64,000 bases of DNA from NCBI RefSeq assembly GCF_017302275.1, contig NZ_JAFLDR010000002.1, positions 1 through 64,000 of the forward strand, in the 5' to 3' direction. Below, one piece after another: positions 18,832 through 27,714 of this stretch. How positions within the stretch are numbered: position 1 is the stretch's first letter; every line of letters starts with the position of its first letter. Source of the stretch: Sulfuritalea sp. (GTDB taxonomy: Bacteria > Pseudomonadota > Gammaproteobacteria > Burkholderiales > Rhodocyclaceae). The translations under genes were made by a program, and so were the position numbers. The notes below the pieces were generated by a model. It saw only the letters and a program-made list of their open reading frames with translations. It had not been told where the DNA came from and did not search any database.

Positions 18832-19398
18832 CTACTTCCTGCTCTTGGCGACGTGGGTCGATATGGCGTCCATCAAGGGCGGCGACAGGCAGTCATAGGG
18901 CTCCAGACCCAACTCCTTTAATCGCGCCCGGATCGCCGGCATCTGCGCCGGATCGGTGCCGGTCTCGATGATGGAGGAGACAAACGCGGCGAACTCCGGG
19001 GGTGACCAGCCACGCACGCCCGAGAGTTCGGTATGAACGAAATCGAGGCCGTAGAAAGGGTGCGCCTTGTTCTCGATGCGCCCATACATATGGACTCCGC
19101 ATCCCGTGCAGGCGTGACGCTGGATCGCCGCGCCGGGATCGACGACTTTCAGCTTCTCTTCGTGCGCGGTCACCTTTAGCTTGTCGCGCGAAACCACGGC
19201 AACCTGCGAGAACAGGGCGCCTTCCGGCTTCCAGCATTTGCTGCAGCCGCAGGCATGGTTGTGCGCGGTCTGTGCGCTGATCGTTACCTCGACGCGGTCC
19301 GAAGGGCATTTGCAATGCAGGACGCCTCCTGAAAACGCCGGCAGCGCTGGCAGTATTCCAGCGTCGATCGATGGATGGATTGCTACGGGATTGCCCAT
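18832..19398 (-). CDS. gfa: Glutathione-dependent formaldehyde-activating enzyme
   Basis: This Gfa protein (188 residues) promotes addition of formaldehyde to glutathione. The zinc-site Cys residues are in [18 protein letters not shown] and [10 protein letters not shown], and the sequence closely resembles Paracoccus Gfa throughout (for example [12 protein letters not shown]). The ATG at 19398 has AAGGAGGAAG upstream; the longer frame to 19488 lacks support. It is convergent with frmA-fghA, so the glutathione formaldehyde pathway is complete here. A candidate regulatory site shared with mtoX lies about 90 bases upstream. Confidence 0.93.
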   Translation of the reverse strand: MGNPVAIHPSIDAGILPALPAFSGGVLHCKCPSDRVEVTISAQTAHNHACGCSKCWKPEGALFSQVAVVSRDKLKVTAHEEKLKVVDPGAAIQRHACTGCGVHMYGRIENKAHPFYGLDFVHTELSGVRGWSPPEFAAFVSSIIETGTDPAQMPAIRARLKELGLEPYDCLSPPLMDAISTHVAKSRK

Positions 19399-19731
19399 GA
19401 ATTGCTTCCTCCTTGGCTGTTTGAAAGTGACGGCGATTCGAATAGCTGTCACGCCAGAGAAGATATTTGGAGGGACGCCCTGGGACAATCCGGACGATTA
19501 CCTAGTGTCATGCAGGTTGTCCCTGACCGGGGAGCTCGCGCGGATTCGATCGCCGCCATGACAGCGGACTGGCGATGCGGAACGCCAGCCGACACGGATA
19601 TTTCAAGAGTCGCGGAAGAGCACCATCGCTTCCATGACGGATCGCGGCCGGCGGGCTTATGGCGTGTTGGTCAAATGCGGATTGACCGATCTGGAGCGAC
19701 GCAGGCGTACCGCCACCATATCCGGAGCCGA
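19399..19731. other. Intergenic region upstream of gfa
   Basis: This 333-base stretch lies between the gfa start and the end of the coiled-coil gene, both on the minus strand. It holds the candidate regulator site at 19486-19505 and presumably the gfa promoter. I see no credible gene, RNA or terminator in it. Confidence 0.5.
19486..19505. promoter_or_regulatory. Candidate response-regulator site upstream of gfa
   Basis: CAAT, six bases, GATTACCTAG is identical in all fixed positions to the site at 5651-5670 beside mtoX. It lies 88-107 bases upstream of the gfa start, a normal distance for an activator. The inference rests on two copies only. Confidence 0.45.
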
Positions 19732-20439
19732 TCAGCGCGTCGGCTCTGCCGCGCGCCGCGCTTCCGCAGCCGCCTTCTCCACCTCGCGGTACTTGCGCTG
19801 CGCCTCGTAGTCACGTTCGCGCTGTTCGATCTTCTGCACTTTATCGGCATGCTTGCGTTTGCGCTCGGCGGCCTTGCGCGCATTTTCCGGCGCAGCGGCG
19901 GCGCGCCGGGCCTCGTCCTGGCGACGCGCCTCGATCTTGCGCTGCCGGGCTTCCCGTTCGTCGGCCGCCTTGGCGCGCCGGCCTTCCAGCCTGGACTGCG
20001 CCTCGCCCTGGCGGCGCTGGCGTTCGGCGGCACGTTCGGCCTCTTCCGCGCGATGGCGCTGGACCCTGGCCTGGTTGTCGGCCGCTTGCGCAGTCGCAGC
20101 GGCGGCGCGCTGAGCTTCTCGTTCCGCCACCTTGGCCTGCCGCGCCTCGCGCTCGACGCGATGGCTTTCCTTGCGAATCGCCTCCGCTTCGCGCCCTGCC
20201 GCGGCGCGGCGCTCCTGCGCCGCCGTCAGGCAGCCGATGGCGATCATGCGCGTGTTGCAGTCGGCCTTGTCGGCAAGGTAGCGGCGTTCGGCGGCATCGC
20301 GGATCGCCTTGGCGCGCGCCCTTTCCGCAACGGCGCTTTCCGCCGTGATGGTCGGCGGCGGCGCAACGGCCTGCGCCCGCAGGCTGGCCGGGGCCAACAG
20401 CAGCAGGAGGGGCATTGCCACGAAAAGTCTGGACCGCAT
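19732..20439 (-). CDS. Exported Ala/Arg/Glu-rich coiled-coil protein
   Basis: The 235-residue protein has a signal peptide from the ATG at 20439 (hydrophobic LFVAMPLLLLLAP, cleavage near LRAQA). The rest is almost entirely charged helix rich in Ala, Arg, Glu and Lys, predicted to be coiled coil from about residue 75 to the end. A Cys pair near residues 61 and 69 (DCNTRMIAIGC) may form a disulfide. No enzymatic motif is visible. Similar low-complexity exported proteins occur in other betaproteobacteria without known function; TolA-like resemblance is compositional only. Confidence 0.6.
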   Translation of the reverse strand: MRSRLFVAMPLLLLLAPASLRAQAVAPPPTITAESAVAERARAKAIRDAAERRYLADKADCNTRMIAIGCLTAAQERRAAAGREAEAIRKESHRVEREARQAKVAEREAQRAAAATAQAADNQARVQRHRAEEAERAAERQRRQGEAQSRLEGRRAKAADEREARQRKIEARRQDEARRAAAAPENARKAAERKRKHADKVQKIEQRERDYEAQRKYREVEKAAAEARRAAEPTR

Positions 20440-20590
20440 CACGGCACGCAGCTTAGCCGGTTCGACATCGCTTTGCCATGCCCGGACCATGGCGGATTCG
20501 GGCTAAACTCCAGAAGAAACCACATGAGGAGCCCGGCATCGGACCCACCGATGGCCGGTCGTTGCGCCACCCAGCTTCGAGGAAGGCGAC

Positions 20591-22186
20591 GTGAGCGAAG
20601 TCATCATCATCGGCGGCGGCATCGCCGGCATCTGCGCCGCACTGGAACTGCTCGACGCAGGGCGCCGCGTCCTGCTGCTGGACCGCGACAAGGCCGAGAA
20701 CTTTGGCGGCCTGGCCAAGGAAAGTTTCGGCGGCATCTTCCTGGTCGGCACGCCCGAGCAGCGACGTGCCGGCATCCGCGACACGCCGCAACTGGCGCTG
20801 GCCGACTGGCGCGCCTTTGGCGAACTCGATGCGGCCGACCACTGGCCCAACGCCTGGGCCGAGGCCTACACCCAGCGTTGCCACGACGACGTCGGCCTCT
20901 GGCTGCGCGCGCGCGGCGTCGGCTTCGTGCCGGCGCCGCACTGGGTCGAACGCGGTCTGTTCACGCCCGGCAATTCAGTGCCGCGCTTCCACATCGTCTG
21001 GGGCACCGGCCGCGAACTGGCGCTGCGCCTGATCGCCACGCTGGAGGGCCATCCGCGTCGCGCCAACCTGGAAATCCGTTTCGGCCAGCGCGTCGAGGCG
21101 TTGCTGACCGGCAACGGCACCGTGACCGGTTGCCGCGGCGTCGGCGAGGAAGACGGCAAACTTTTCGAACTGACCGCCGGCTGCGTGATCGTTGCTGCCG
21201 GCGGCTTCAACGGCAACATCGAACGCGTGCGCCAGCACTGGCACCGCGACTGGAAGACGCCGCCGCCGGTGATCCTCAACGGCTCGCACCGTTATGCCGA
21301 CGGCCGCCTGCATGACGCCGTCAGCGCGGCGGGCGGCAAACTCACCCATCTCGACGCGATGTGGAACTACGCCGCCGGGGTGCATCACCCGCAGCCGCGC
21401 AAGCCCGGACACGGGCTTTCCATCGTGCCGCCACGGTCGGCGCTTTGGCTCGACTGGCGCGGCCGGCGCATCGGACCGATGCCGCTGGTGACCGGCTTCG
21501 ACACGCGCGACCTGGTGGCACAGGTCTGCGCCACTGAACGTCAGTATTCCTGGCAGTTGATGAACAGGGCCATCGCCATCAAGGAGCTCGCCGTTTCCGG
21601 CGCCGAACACAACCCCTCGATCCGAGACAAGAAAAAGCTCGCCTTCCTGCGCGACCTGCTGTTCGGCAACAAGTGGCTTTACGAGGAGATGACAAGCAAC
21701 TGCAAGGACTTCGTGGTCGGCCGCGACCTGGCGGAACTGGTGGCGAAGATGAACGCGTTGCAGGGCGACGATGCGGTGAGCCTCGACGAAATCCGCGCCG
21801 CGACGGAAGGCTACGACGCCCAGATCGACCGCGGCCAGACCTTCCACAACGATGAACAGTTGCGCCGCATCGCCTACGTCCGCCACTGGAAGGGCGATCG
21901 CCTGCGCACCTGCAAGTTCCAGAAGATCCTCGACCCGAAGGCAGGGCCGTTACTTGCGGTGCGCGAGTTCATCATCAGCCGCAAGAGCCTGGGCGGGATT
22001 CAAACCGATCTGCAATGCCGCGTACTCGACGCCGCCGGCGCGCCGATCCCCGGCCTCTACGCAGCCGGCGAGGCAGCCGGCTTCGGCGGCGGCGGGATGC
22101 ACGGCCTGCGCGCGCTGGAAGGCAGCTTCCTCGGCGGCTGCATCCTCGGCGGCAGGCTGGCCGGACAGGCCGCCGCGACCGCCTGA
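20591..22186 (+). CDS. FAD-dependent dehydrogenase of the fumarate reductase/ketosteroid dehydrogenase family
   Basis: The 531-residue protein starts at a GTG preceded by GAGGAAGG. The N-terminal FAD motif is VIIIGGGIAGICAALELL, with an acidic residue ending strand 2 (LLDRDKAENFGG). The C-terminal flavin motif is GLYAAGEAAGFGGGGMHG. It resembles the FAD-binding dehydrogenases that include fumarate reductase flavoproteins and 3-ketosteroid dehydrogenases, but no membrane or haem domain is attached. It is followed 19 bases later by a ThDP-dependent enzyme, so the two probably act in one pathway. The substrate is not recognisable. Confidence 0.75.
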   Translation: MSEVIIIGGGIAGICAALELLDAGRRVLLLDRDKAENFGGLAKESFGGIFLVGTPEQRRAGIRDTPQLALADWRAFGELDAADHWPNAWAEAYTQRCHDDVGLWLRARGVGFVPAPHWVERGLFTPGNSVPRFHIVWGTGRELALRLIATLEGHPRRANLEIRFGQRVEALLTGNGTVTGCRGVGEEDGKLFELTAGCVIVAAGGFNGNIERVRQHWHRDWKTPPPVILNGSHRYADGRLHDAVSAAGGKLTHLDAMWNYAAGVHHPQPRKPGHGLSIVPPRSALWLDWRGRRIGPMPLVTGFDTRDLVAQVCATERQYSWQLMNRAIAIKELAVSGAEHNPSIRDKKKLAFLRDLLFGNKWLYEEMTSNCKDFVVGRDLAELVAKMNALQGDDAVSLDEIRAATEGYDAQIDRGQTFHNDEQLRRIAYVRHWKGDRLRTCKFQKILDPKAGPLLAVREFIISRKSLGGIQTDLQCRVLDAAGAPIPGLYAAGEAAGFGGGGMHGLRALEGSFLGGCILGGRLAGQAAATA

Positions 22187-22205
22187 ACCAAAAGGAGAGA
22201 TAGCC

Positions 22206-23939
22206 ATGAAACGAACCGGCGCCTGGATCGCGGTGCGGGCGCTCGAAGCCCTCGGCATCCGCTACACCTTCGGCATTCCCGGCGTGCACAACACCGAGCT
22301 CTACGACGAGCTCGACAGCTCCGAACAGATCACACCGATACTCGTGACCCACGAGGGCGGCGCCTCCTTCATGGCCGACGGCGTGAGCCGCACTTCGGAA
22401 CTCACCGGCACGCTGGTGATCGTTCCCGCCGCCGGCGCCACCCACGCCGCCAGCGGCATCGGCGAAGCCTTCCTCGACGGCATCCCGATGCTGGTGATCT
22501 GCGGCGGCATCCGCAACGACCTCGACAAGAAATACCAGTTGCACGAAATGGATCAGCACGCCTTCGTCAAGGCCCTGACCAAGGCGACCTTCCTCGTCTC
22601 CAGCCACTCCGAGATCGTGCCGACGCTGTTCACGGCATGGGAGACCGCCCACAGCGGCGAGCCGGGCCCGGTCTTCGTCGAGATTCCGGTGAACCTGCAG
22701 ATGTTCCCCGGCGAGGTGTTGCCGCTGCCCCCTTTGCCCGTGATCGAGCGCCCCTGCCGTGCCGCCAGCGCCGACTTTCAACGCGCGGCGCAGATGCTGC
22801 GCGCGGCAAAAAAGCCGGGCATGTTCCTCGGCTGGGGCGCGCGCGACGCCTTCGATCTGACCCGCGCCATCGCCGATCTCCTCCAGGCACCGGTGGCAAC
22901 CACGCTGCAGGGCCTGTCGGTATTCCCCGCCACGCATCCGCTGCACACCGGCTATGGCTTCGGCGCGGCGGCGGTGCCGGCGGCGCGCAACGCCTTCGCC
23001 GGTTGCGATTGCCTGCTGGCAGTGGGCACGCGCTTCGCCGAAATCGCCACCGGCAGCTTCGGCGTCACGGTGCCGCCGAACCTGATCCATGTCGACATCA
23101 ACCCGCAGGTATTCAGCGCCAACTATCCGGCGGCGGTAGCGCTCGAAGGCGATGCCGTGGCCGTGCTGACGGCACTGCTGGACGAGCTGCGAAGAGTCGG
23201 CGCCGGCGCCACGGCCGACGCGGCGTTGCAGACCCGCATCGCGCGCGACAAGCAGGCCTACCGGGACGAATGGCTGCGCCACGACAGCGGCGGCAAGGTC
23301 AATCCGGCGGTATTCTTCAATGCCCTGCGCGCCGCCGCGCCGGCCGACGCCATCGCCGTGGTGGACGACGGCAACCACACCTACTTGACCGCCGAGTTAT
23401 TCCCCGTGCACCAGTCGAAGGCGCTGATCGTGCCGACCGATTTCAATGCCATGGGCTACGCCGTTCCCGCATCGATCGGCGCCAGGCTTGCCAATCCGGA
23501 CCGCGAGGTCTTCGCCATCGTCGGCGACGGCGCCTTCACCATGACCTGCATGGAAATCGTTTCCGCCACGCGACTCGGGCTGGGCATCGTGTACTACGTA
23601 TTCCACGACGGCGAACTGTCGCAGATCGCCCAGGCGCAGGAGATCCCCTTCAACCGCAAGCCCTGCACCGCGCTGGGCGCTATCGACTTCAGCGGCGTCG
23701 CCATCGCCACCGGCGCCGAGTACATCGCCGTCCCCTCGAATGCCGAGGTTGCTGCGGCGATTGCGCGCGCGCGCCAAGCCGCGGCCGCCGGCAGGCCGGT
23801 GATCGTCGACCTGATCATGGATTATTCGAAGCGCACCGCCTTCACCCAGGGCGCGGTGAAGACCAACTTCCAGCGCCTGCCCCTGGCCCAGCGCCTGCGC
23901 ATGGTGACGCGCGCGGTGAAGCGCAAGATCACCGGCTGA
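22206..23939 (+). CDS. ThDP-dependent enzyme, acetolactate synthase-like
   Basis: The 577-residue protein has the three domains of the acetolactate synthase/benzoylformate decarboxylase superfamily. The N-terminal Pyr domain has the catalytic Glu in VTHEGGASFMADG, a central domain follows, and the PP domain has the ThDP/Mg motif GDGAFTMTCMEI (about 440). It lacks obvious features of true biosynthetic IlvB, which is encoded separately at 40232. The FAD-binding dehydrogenase directly upstream suggests an oxidative keto-acid or aldehyde pathway, but the substrate is unknown. Two copies of the dispersed repeat lie inside it in opposite orientations (22757-22778 and 23193-23214); the second encodes RVGAGATA. 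Confidence 0.78.
   Translation: MKRTGAWIAVRALEALGIRYTFGIPGVHNTELYDELDSSEQITPILVTHEGGASFMADGVSRTSELTGTLVIVPAAGATHAASGIGEAFLDGIPMLVICGGIRNDLDKKYQLHEMDQHAFVKALTKATFLVSSHSEIVPTLFTAWETAHSGEPGPVFVEIPVNLQMFPGEVLPLPPLPVIERPCRAASADFQRAAQMLRAAKKPGMFLGWGARDAFDLTRAIADLLQAPVATTLQGLSVFPATHPLHTGYGFGAAAVPAARNAFAGCDCLLAVGTRFAEIATGSFGVTVPPNLIHVDINPQVFSANYPAAVALEGDAVAVLTALLDELRRVGAGATADAALQTRIARDKQAYRDEWLRHDSGGKVNPAVFFNALRAAAPADAIAVVDDGNHTYLTAELFPVHQSKALIVPTDFNAMGYAVPASIGARLANPDREVFAIVGDGAFTMTCMEIVSATRLGLGIVYYVFHDGELSQIAQAQEIPFNRKPCTALGAIDFSGVAIATGAEYIAVPSNAEVAAAIARARQAAAAGRPVIVDLIMDYSKRTAFTQGAVKTNFQRLPLAQRLRMVTRAVKRKITG
22757..22778 (-). repeat. Dispersed 22-bp repeat, copy 4 (antisense in the ThDP enzyme)
   Basis: This is a perfect consensus match on the minus strand inside a plus-strand gene, so it reads as RAASADF rather than KVGAG. 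Confidence 0.65.
23193..23214 (+). repeat. Dispersed 22-bp repeat, copy 5 (in the ThDP enzyme)
   Basis: This is a perfect consensus match with the AGAG variant. It encodes RVGAGATA, about 415 bases from copy 4 and in the opposite orientation. Confidence 0.65.
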
Positions 23940-24024
23940 GAGTGCGCGCTGTTGATGCAGGCTTGAAAATGTCCCGCAAGAGGTTTAGATTTCAACTTCC
24001 GCAGCCAACCGAAGGAGGTGATCC

Positions 24025-24165
24025 ATGAAATTCGTCGCACGCATTCTCGCGCTCGTGGTCACGCTGGCGGCAACGTCGGCCTGGGCCTGTCCCGGCGACA
24101 AGGCCAAGGACGACGGCAAGCAGTCCACCCCCAAGAAGCCGACGACGTCGCTGGCGATCGACTGA
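24025..24165 (+). CDS. Small exported peptide, 46 residues
   Basis: MKFVARILALVVTLAATSAW is a clear signal peptide, with cleavage near SAWA, leaving a mature peptide of about 25 residues rich in Lys, Asp and Pro with one Cys (CPGDKAKDDGK). The ribosome binding site AAGGAGGTGATCC is a 13-base complement of the 16S rRNA 3' end, strongly supporting translation. It is followed by a bidirectional terminator. I do not recognise a family. The single Cys directly after the cleavage site is not in a proper lipobox. Confidence 0.65.
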   Translation: MKFVARILALVVTLAATSAWACPGDKAKDDGKQSTPKKPTTSLAID

Positions 24166-24180
24166 TCCGCGACCAGCCAC

Positions 24181-24225
24181 AAAAAAAGGCCGCTGCATTC
24201 ACGATGCGACGGCCTTTTTCTTTTC
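24181..24225. terminator. Bidirectional terminator between the small peptide and the EamA gene
   Basis: GGCCG (24188-24192) pairs with CGGCC (24210-24214), with an inner GCAT/ATGC stem. The hairpin is flanked by seven A on the left and five T on the right, so it can work on both strands for the two convergent genes. Confidence 0.8.
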
Positions 24226-24245
24226 TTGACGGCCTCCGAGTCCCC

Positions 24246-25109
24246 TCAGTCCGTCACCGCCTCCGTATCGGTTCGCCGCGACAACACCGTGGCGAACAGG
24301 CCGCTGGCGACGATCATCACCACGCCCGCCCAGCCGAGCCCGGGCAGGGTCTCGCCCCACAGCAGCATGCCGAATGCGCTGGAGAACACCACCGTACTGT
24401 AGGCGAGGCTGGCCGAGGCCAGCGTCTTGCCGCGCTTGTAGGCCGCCGTCATGCACAGTTGCGCCAGCAGGCCGAAGCCGCCGACACCGAGAAGCAGCAG
24501 CCAGCCGCGCAGGTCGATGGCATGGAAGGGGCTGGCCGTCAGCAGCCAGGGCAGGCCGCCCAGGGTCGCCATGGCGGAAAAATAGAACACGGTGCGCCAT
24601 TCGGGCTCGCCCAGTTCCCCCAGGCGGCGCACGTTGAGGTAGGCGACGCTGGAAATGATCCCGGAGCCGAGGCCGAACACGGCCCCCAGCCACTGGTCGT
24701 GGCCCAGCGTAGGCTGCAGAAGGAAAACCACGCCGACGAAACCGATCGCGAGTACCCCGTAGAAGCCGCGCCGCACCGGTTCCTTGACCCACAGCGCCAG
24801 CAGCAGCGCGAGGAATAGCGGGGAGGTGTAGTTGAGGGTCACCGCCGCCGCCAGCGGGATCATGCTGATGGCGTAGAAGTACATCACCAGCGAGACGAAG
24901 CCCGACAGGCCGCGCACCACATGCGTCCGCGCGTGCGGCGTCGCCAGCGGCAAGCGCCGGACCATGATGTAGCCGCCGATCAGCAGCGTGGCGATGAAGC
25001 CGCGCCAGAACACCAGTTCCGCGGCCGAAAATTGCGCCGCGCCAAGCTTGACGCAGACGCCCATGCAGGCGAACAGCAGGCTTGCCGCGACCATCCAGAG
25101 TGATTGCAT
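24246..25109 (-). CDS. EamA/DMT-family membrane transporter
   Basis: The 287-residue protein has ten hydrophobic helices in two EamA repeats (about 1-135 and 145-280). Typical features are the first-helix segment SLLFACMGVCVKLGA and the late GETLPGLGWAGVVMIVASG. Such carriers export metabolites or amino acids; the substrate cannot be read from sequence. It is convergent with the small peptide gene and lies 69 bases after the Rieske oxygenase on the same strand, so the two may be cotranscribed. Confidence 0.85.
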   Translation of the reverse strand: MQSLWMVAASLLFACMGVCVKLGAAQFSAAELVFWRGFIATLLIGGYIMVRRLPLATPHARTHVVRGLSGFVSLVMYFYAISMIPLAAAVTLNYTSPLFLALLLALWVKEPVRRGFYGVLAIGFVGVVFLLQPTLGHDQWLGAVFGLGSGIISSVAYLNVRRLGELGEPEWRTVFYFSAMATLGGLPWLLTASPFHAIDLRGWLLLLGVGGFGLLAQLCMTAAYKRGKTLASASLAYSTVVFSSAFGMLLWGETLPGLGWAGVVMIVASGLFATVLSRRTDTEAVTD

Positions 25110-25178
25110 TGGAGACGACTCGGGTGCCGAGAAAAAGACGCCGGTCAGCGGCCGGCGCCTCGTCGGTCGGGCGTTAAA

Positions 25179-26279
25179 TCAGGCTTTTTCGGCCATCACG
25201 CGCCGATAGAACTCGTGGAAGTGCTGCATGCCGTCTTCCATGGGCGACTGGTAAGGGCCGACTTCGCTGCGCCCCTGCTTCATCAGCGCGCGGCGACCGC
25301 GATCCATGCGCTCGCCGATGTCGTCGTCCTCGATCGCCGTTTCCATGTAGGCAGCCTGCTCGGCCTTGATGAATTCCGGCTCGAACAGCGCGATGTCCTC
25401 GGGGTAATAGAACTCGACCACGTTCAGGGTCCGGTCAACGTCCTGGGGAATCAGGGTTGATACCACCAGCACGTGCGGATACCACTCGACCATGATGTTC
25501 GGGTAGTAGGTGAGCCAGATCGCGCCGTGCCTGGGCAATTCGCCGTTGTAGTAATCGAGTACCGCCTTGTGCCACTGTTTGTAGGTCGCCGAACCGGGCT
25601 TGGCCAGCGAGGTGATGCCGACCCGCTGCACCGAATACCAGTCGCCGAACTGCCAGGCCAGGTCCTCGCAGGTGACGAAGCCGCCGAGCCCCGGGTGATA
25701 GGGCTCGACGTGGTAGTCCTCGAGATACACCTCGATGAAGGTCTTCCAGTTGTAGTTGCACTGGTGCAGTTCGACGTGGTCCAGCCTGTAGCCATCGAAC
25801 CTGAGCTCGCCGGCGACCTTCATGCCGGCCAGGTCGGCGTTTGCAGAGCGTGGCCCCCTGAACAGCAGGCCCTGCCAGTTCTCCAGCTTCTGCTTTGCGA
25901 GGTTGAGGCACGGATTGGCCGGAAAGTGCGGCGCCCCGATCAGCTCGCCGCCCGTGTCGTAGGTCCAGCGATGGATCGGGCAGACGATGTTCTTCGCATT
26001 GCCCGCACCCTGCAGCATGATGGCCTGCCGATGGCGGCAGACATTGGACATCTCGTAGTGGCCATCGGGCTGGCGCACCAACATTCGCGCATGATCGTGC
26101 CACTCCTGCGAACGATAGTCATGCAGCGCGGGAACCATCAGTTCATGGCCGACATAGCCCGGTCCGGCATCGAAGATCAGCTTCTTCTCCATCTCGAAGC
26201 GCTTTTCATCGAAATACCACTCAACCGGAAACTGCGACGCGCCTGGTGAAAGGAGCGCTCGCGAGCCTGCTTCGGACAT
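25179..26279 (-). CDS. Rieske non-haem iron oxygenase, alpha subunit
   Basis: The protein is about 366 residues from the ATG at 26279 (GGAGG nine bases before it; a TTG at 26288 is the longer alternative). The N-terminal Rieske cluster is CRHRQ and, about 18 residues on, CPIHRW. The catalytic domain has the iron ligands in VYLEDYHVEPYHPG (Asp-x2-His-x4-His type). It belongs to the aromatic-ring or quaternary-amine oxygenase family; no reductase gene is nearby, so electrons must come from elsewhere. It is divergent from xseB-ispA-dxs. The substrate is unknown. Confidence 0.85.
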   Translation of the reverse strand: MSEAGSRALLSPGASQFPVEWYFDEKRFEMEKKLIFDAGPGYVGHELMVPALHDYRSQEWHDHARMLVRQPDGHYEMSNVCRHRQAIMLQGAGNAKNIVCPIHRWTYDTGGELIGAPHFPANPCLNLAKQKLENWQGLLFRGPRSANADLAGMKVAGELRFDGYRLDHVELHQCNYNWKTFIEVYLEDYHVEPYHPGLGGFVTCEDLAWQFGDWYSVQRVGITSLAKPGSATYKQWHKAVLDYYNGELPRHGAIWLTYYPNIMVEWYPHVLVVSTLIPQDVDRTLNVVEFYYPEDIALFEPEFIKAEQAAYMETAIEDDDIGERMDRGRRALMKQGRSEVGPYQSPMEDGMQHFHEFYRRVMAEKA

Positions 26280-26440
26280 GATTCCCAACCTCCAAGAGGG
26301 ATTACCCGGAAACCGGAAACGGACGGAAACCCGGGTTTCGCAGCAGGTAGATACCCGCGCCAGCGGGCGCTTTGCCGAAACTGAAGGTCCGCCAGGACAG
26401 ACAATCGGCCGGAAAATCCGGCGGGGTGATTGTAGCCAAT

Positions 26441-26470
26441 TTGACCAGAGGGCGCACCTTAGGCTATTTT
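26441..26470 (+). promoter_or_regulatory. Probable sigma-70 promoter for xseB-ispA-dxs
   Basis: TTGACC (26441-26446) and TATTTT (26465-26470) are separated by 18 bases, about 50 bases upstream of the xseB start. Confidence 0.5.
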
Positions 26471-26519
26471 TACGGTTTTCCCTTGCCGCCGGGCACTGCT
26501 TTCGGCCAAGGCTTTACTC

Positions 26520-26822
26520 ATGGCCACACCCTCGAACGCTGTCATTGATACCGATTCCGCTGGCGAGAACTCCCTGTCGTTTGAACACGCGCTCAGCGAA
26601 CTCGAAGCGATAGTCGCGGCGATGGAAGCCGGTCAGATGTCCCTGCAGGATGCGCTCGACGCCTACAAGCGCGGCTCGGCCCTGTTGCGCCATTGCCAGG
26701 CGACGCTTACAGCAGCGGAGCAGCAGATACGCATCCTGGATGCAGACGGCCTGCGCGATTTCGACGCACTGCAGGAAGCCCCCGCGGGGGACCCAAGGCC
26801 CGACGGCAAACAGGAAAGCTGA
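26520..26822 (+). CDS. xseB: Exodeoxyribonuclease VII small subunit
   Basis: The 100-residue protein contains the XseB two-helix domain (about 20-80) with the family sequence FEHALSELEAIVAAMEAG and LQDALDAYKRGSALLRHCQ. It binds the large subunit XseA, which is not in the window. It heads the xseB-ispA-dxs cluster, a common proteobacterial arrangement, and ispA begins seven bases after its stop. Confidence 0.93.
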   Translation: MATPSNAVIDTDSAGENSLSFEHALSELEAIVAAMEAGQMSLQDALDAYKRGSALLRHCQATLTAAEQQIRILDADGLRDFDALQEAPAGDPRPDGKQES

Positions 26823-26829
26823 GGCGCCC

Positions 26830-27714
26830 ATGGAATTCCCGACCTGGATGTCCGCCATCCAGCGGCGCACCGAATCGGCCCTCGATGCCGCCCTGCCGGC
26901 CGCGGACCTGTCCCCCGCGCGTCTGCACCAGGCGATGCGCTATTCGGTCCTCGGTGGTGGCAAGCGCGTGCGCCCTCTGCTCTGCCATGCGGCCGGGGCC
27001 ATCTTTGGGGCCGACGAAAAGGTGCTGGATGCACCGGCCATCGCCGTCGAACTGATCCATGCCTATTCGCTGGTGCACGACGACATGCCTTGCATGGACG
27101 ACGACGTCCTGCGCCGCGGCAAACCGACCTGCCACGTCGAGTTCGACGAGGCGACCGCACTGCTGGTCGGCGACGCCTTGCAGACCTTGGCCTTCCAGGT
27201 CCTCGCCGAGCGGCTCCCCGGCATCTCCGCGGCACGGCAGATCGAGATGATGCATCTGCTGGCGGTTGCCTCGGGATCGCGCGGCATGGCCGGCGGCCAG
27301 GCCATCGACCTTGCCGCGGTGGGCCGCGAACTCGACATCGGCGAACTCGAATACATGCACATCCACAAGACTGGCGCGCTGATTCGCGCCGCCGTGCTGC
27401 TCGGCGCCCATTGCGGCGAAGCAGCGCCCGACGCGATGGAGCGACTCGGTCGATTTGCCAATCGCATCGGCCTGCTGTTCCAGGTGGTCGATGACATCCT
27501 CGATGCCGAGGCGAGCACCGCCACCCTGGGCAAGACCGCCGGCAAGGACGCGGCGCAGAACAAGCCAACCTATGTCAATTTCCTCGGCGTGAAAGAGGCG
27601 AAAGCCATGGCCGCCAAGCTGCGTCAGGATGCCCACGACGCGCTTGCGCCATTCGGCAATTCCGCCACGCGCCTGCACGAACTTGCCGACTTCATCGTCG
27701 AGCGGACCTTCTGA
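26830..27714 (+). CDS. ispA: Farnesyl diphosphate synthase
   Basis: The 294-residue trans-prenyltransferase condenses isopentenyl diphosphate with allylic diphosphates to make farnesyl diphosphate. The first Asp-rich motif is DDMPCMDDD (about residues 83-91), the second is DDILD (about 220), and GGGKRVRP lies near residue 42. Its stop overlaps the dxs start as TGATG, so translation is coupled. Product length is assigned by family similarity; geranylgeranyl synthase is less likely given this neighbourhood. Confidence 0.94.
   Translation: MEFPTWMSAIQRRTESALDAALPAADLSPARLHQAMRYSVLGGGKRVRPLLCHAAGAIFGADEKVLDAPAIAVELIHAYSLVHDDMPCMDDDVLRRGKPTCHVEFDEATALLVGDALQTLAFQVLAERLPGISAARQIEMMHLLAVASGSRGMAGGQAIDLAAVGRELDIGELEYMHIHKTGALIRAAVLLGAHCGEAAPDAMERLGRFANRIGLLFQVVDDILDAEASTATLGKTAGKDAAQNKPTYVNFLGVKEAKAMAAKLRQDAHDALAPFGNSATRLHELADFIVERTF

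Noticed and set aside
26289-26440. A riboswitch in the Rieske/xseB intergenic region
   Set aside because: The GGAAACC-rich repeats form weak stems but match no riboswitch core I can recognise.
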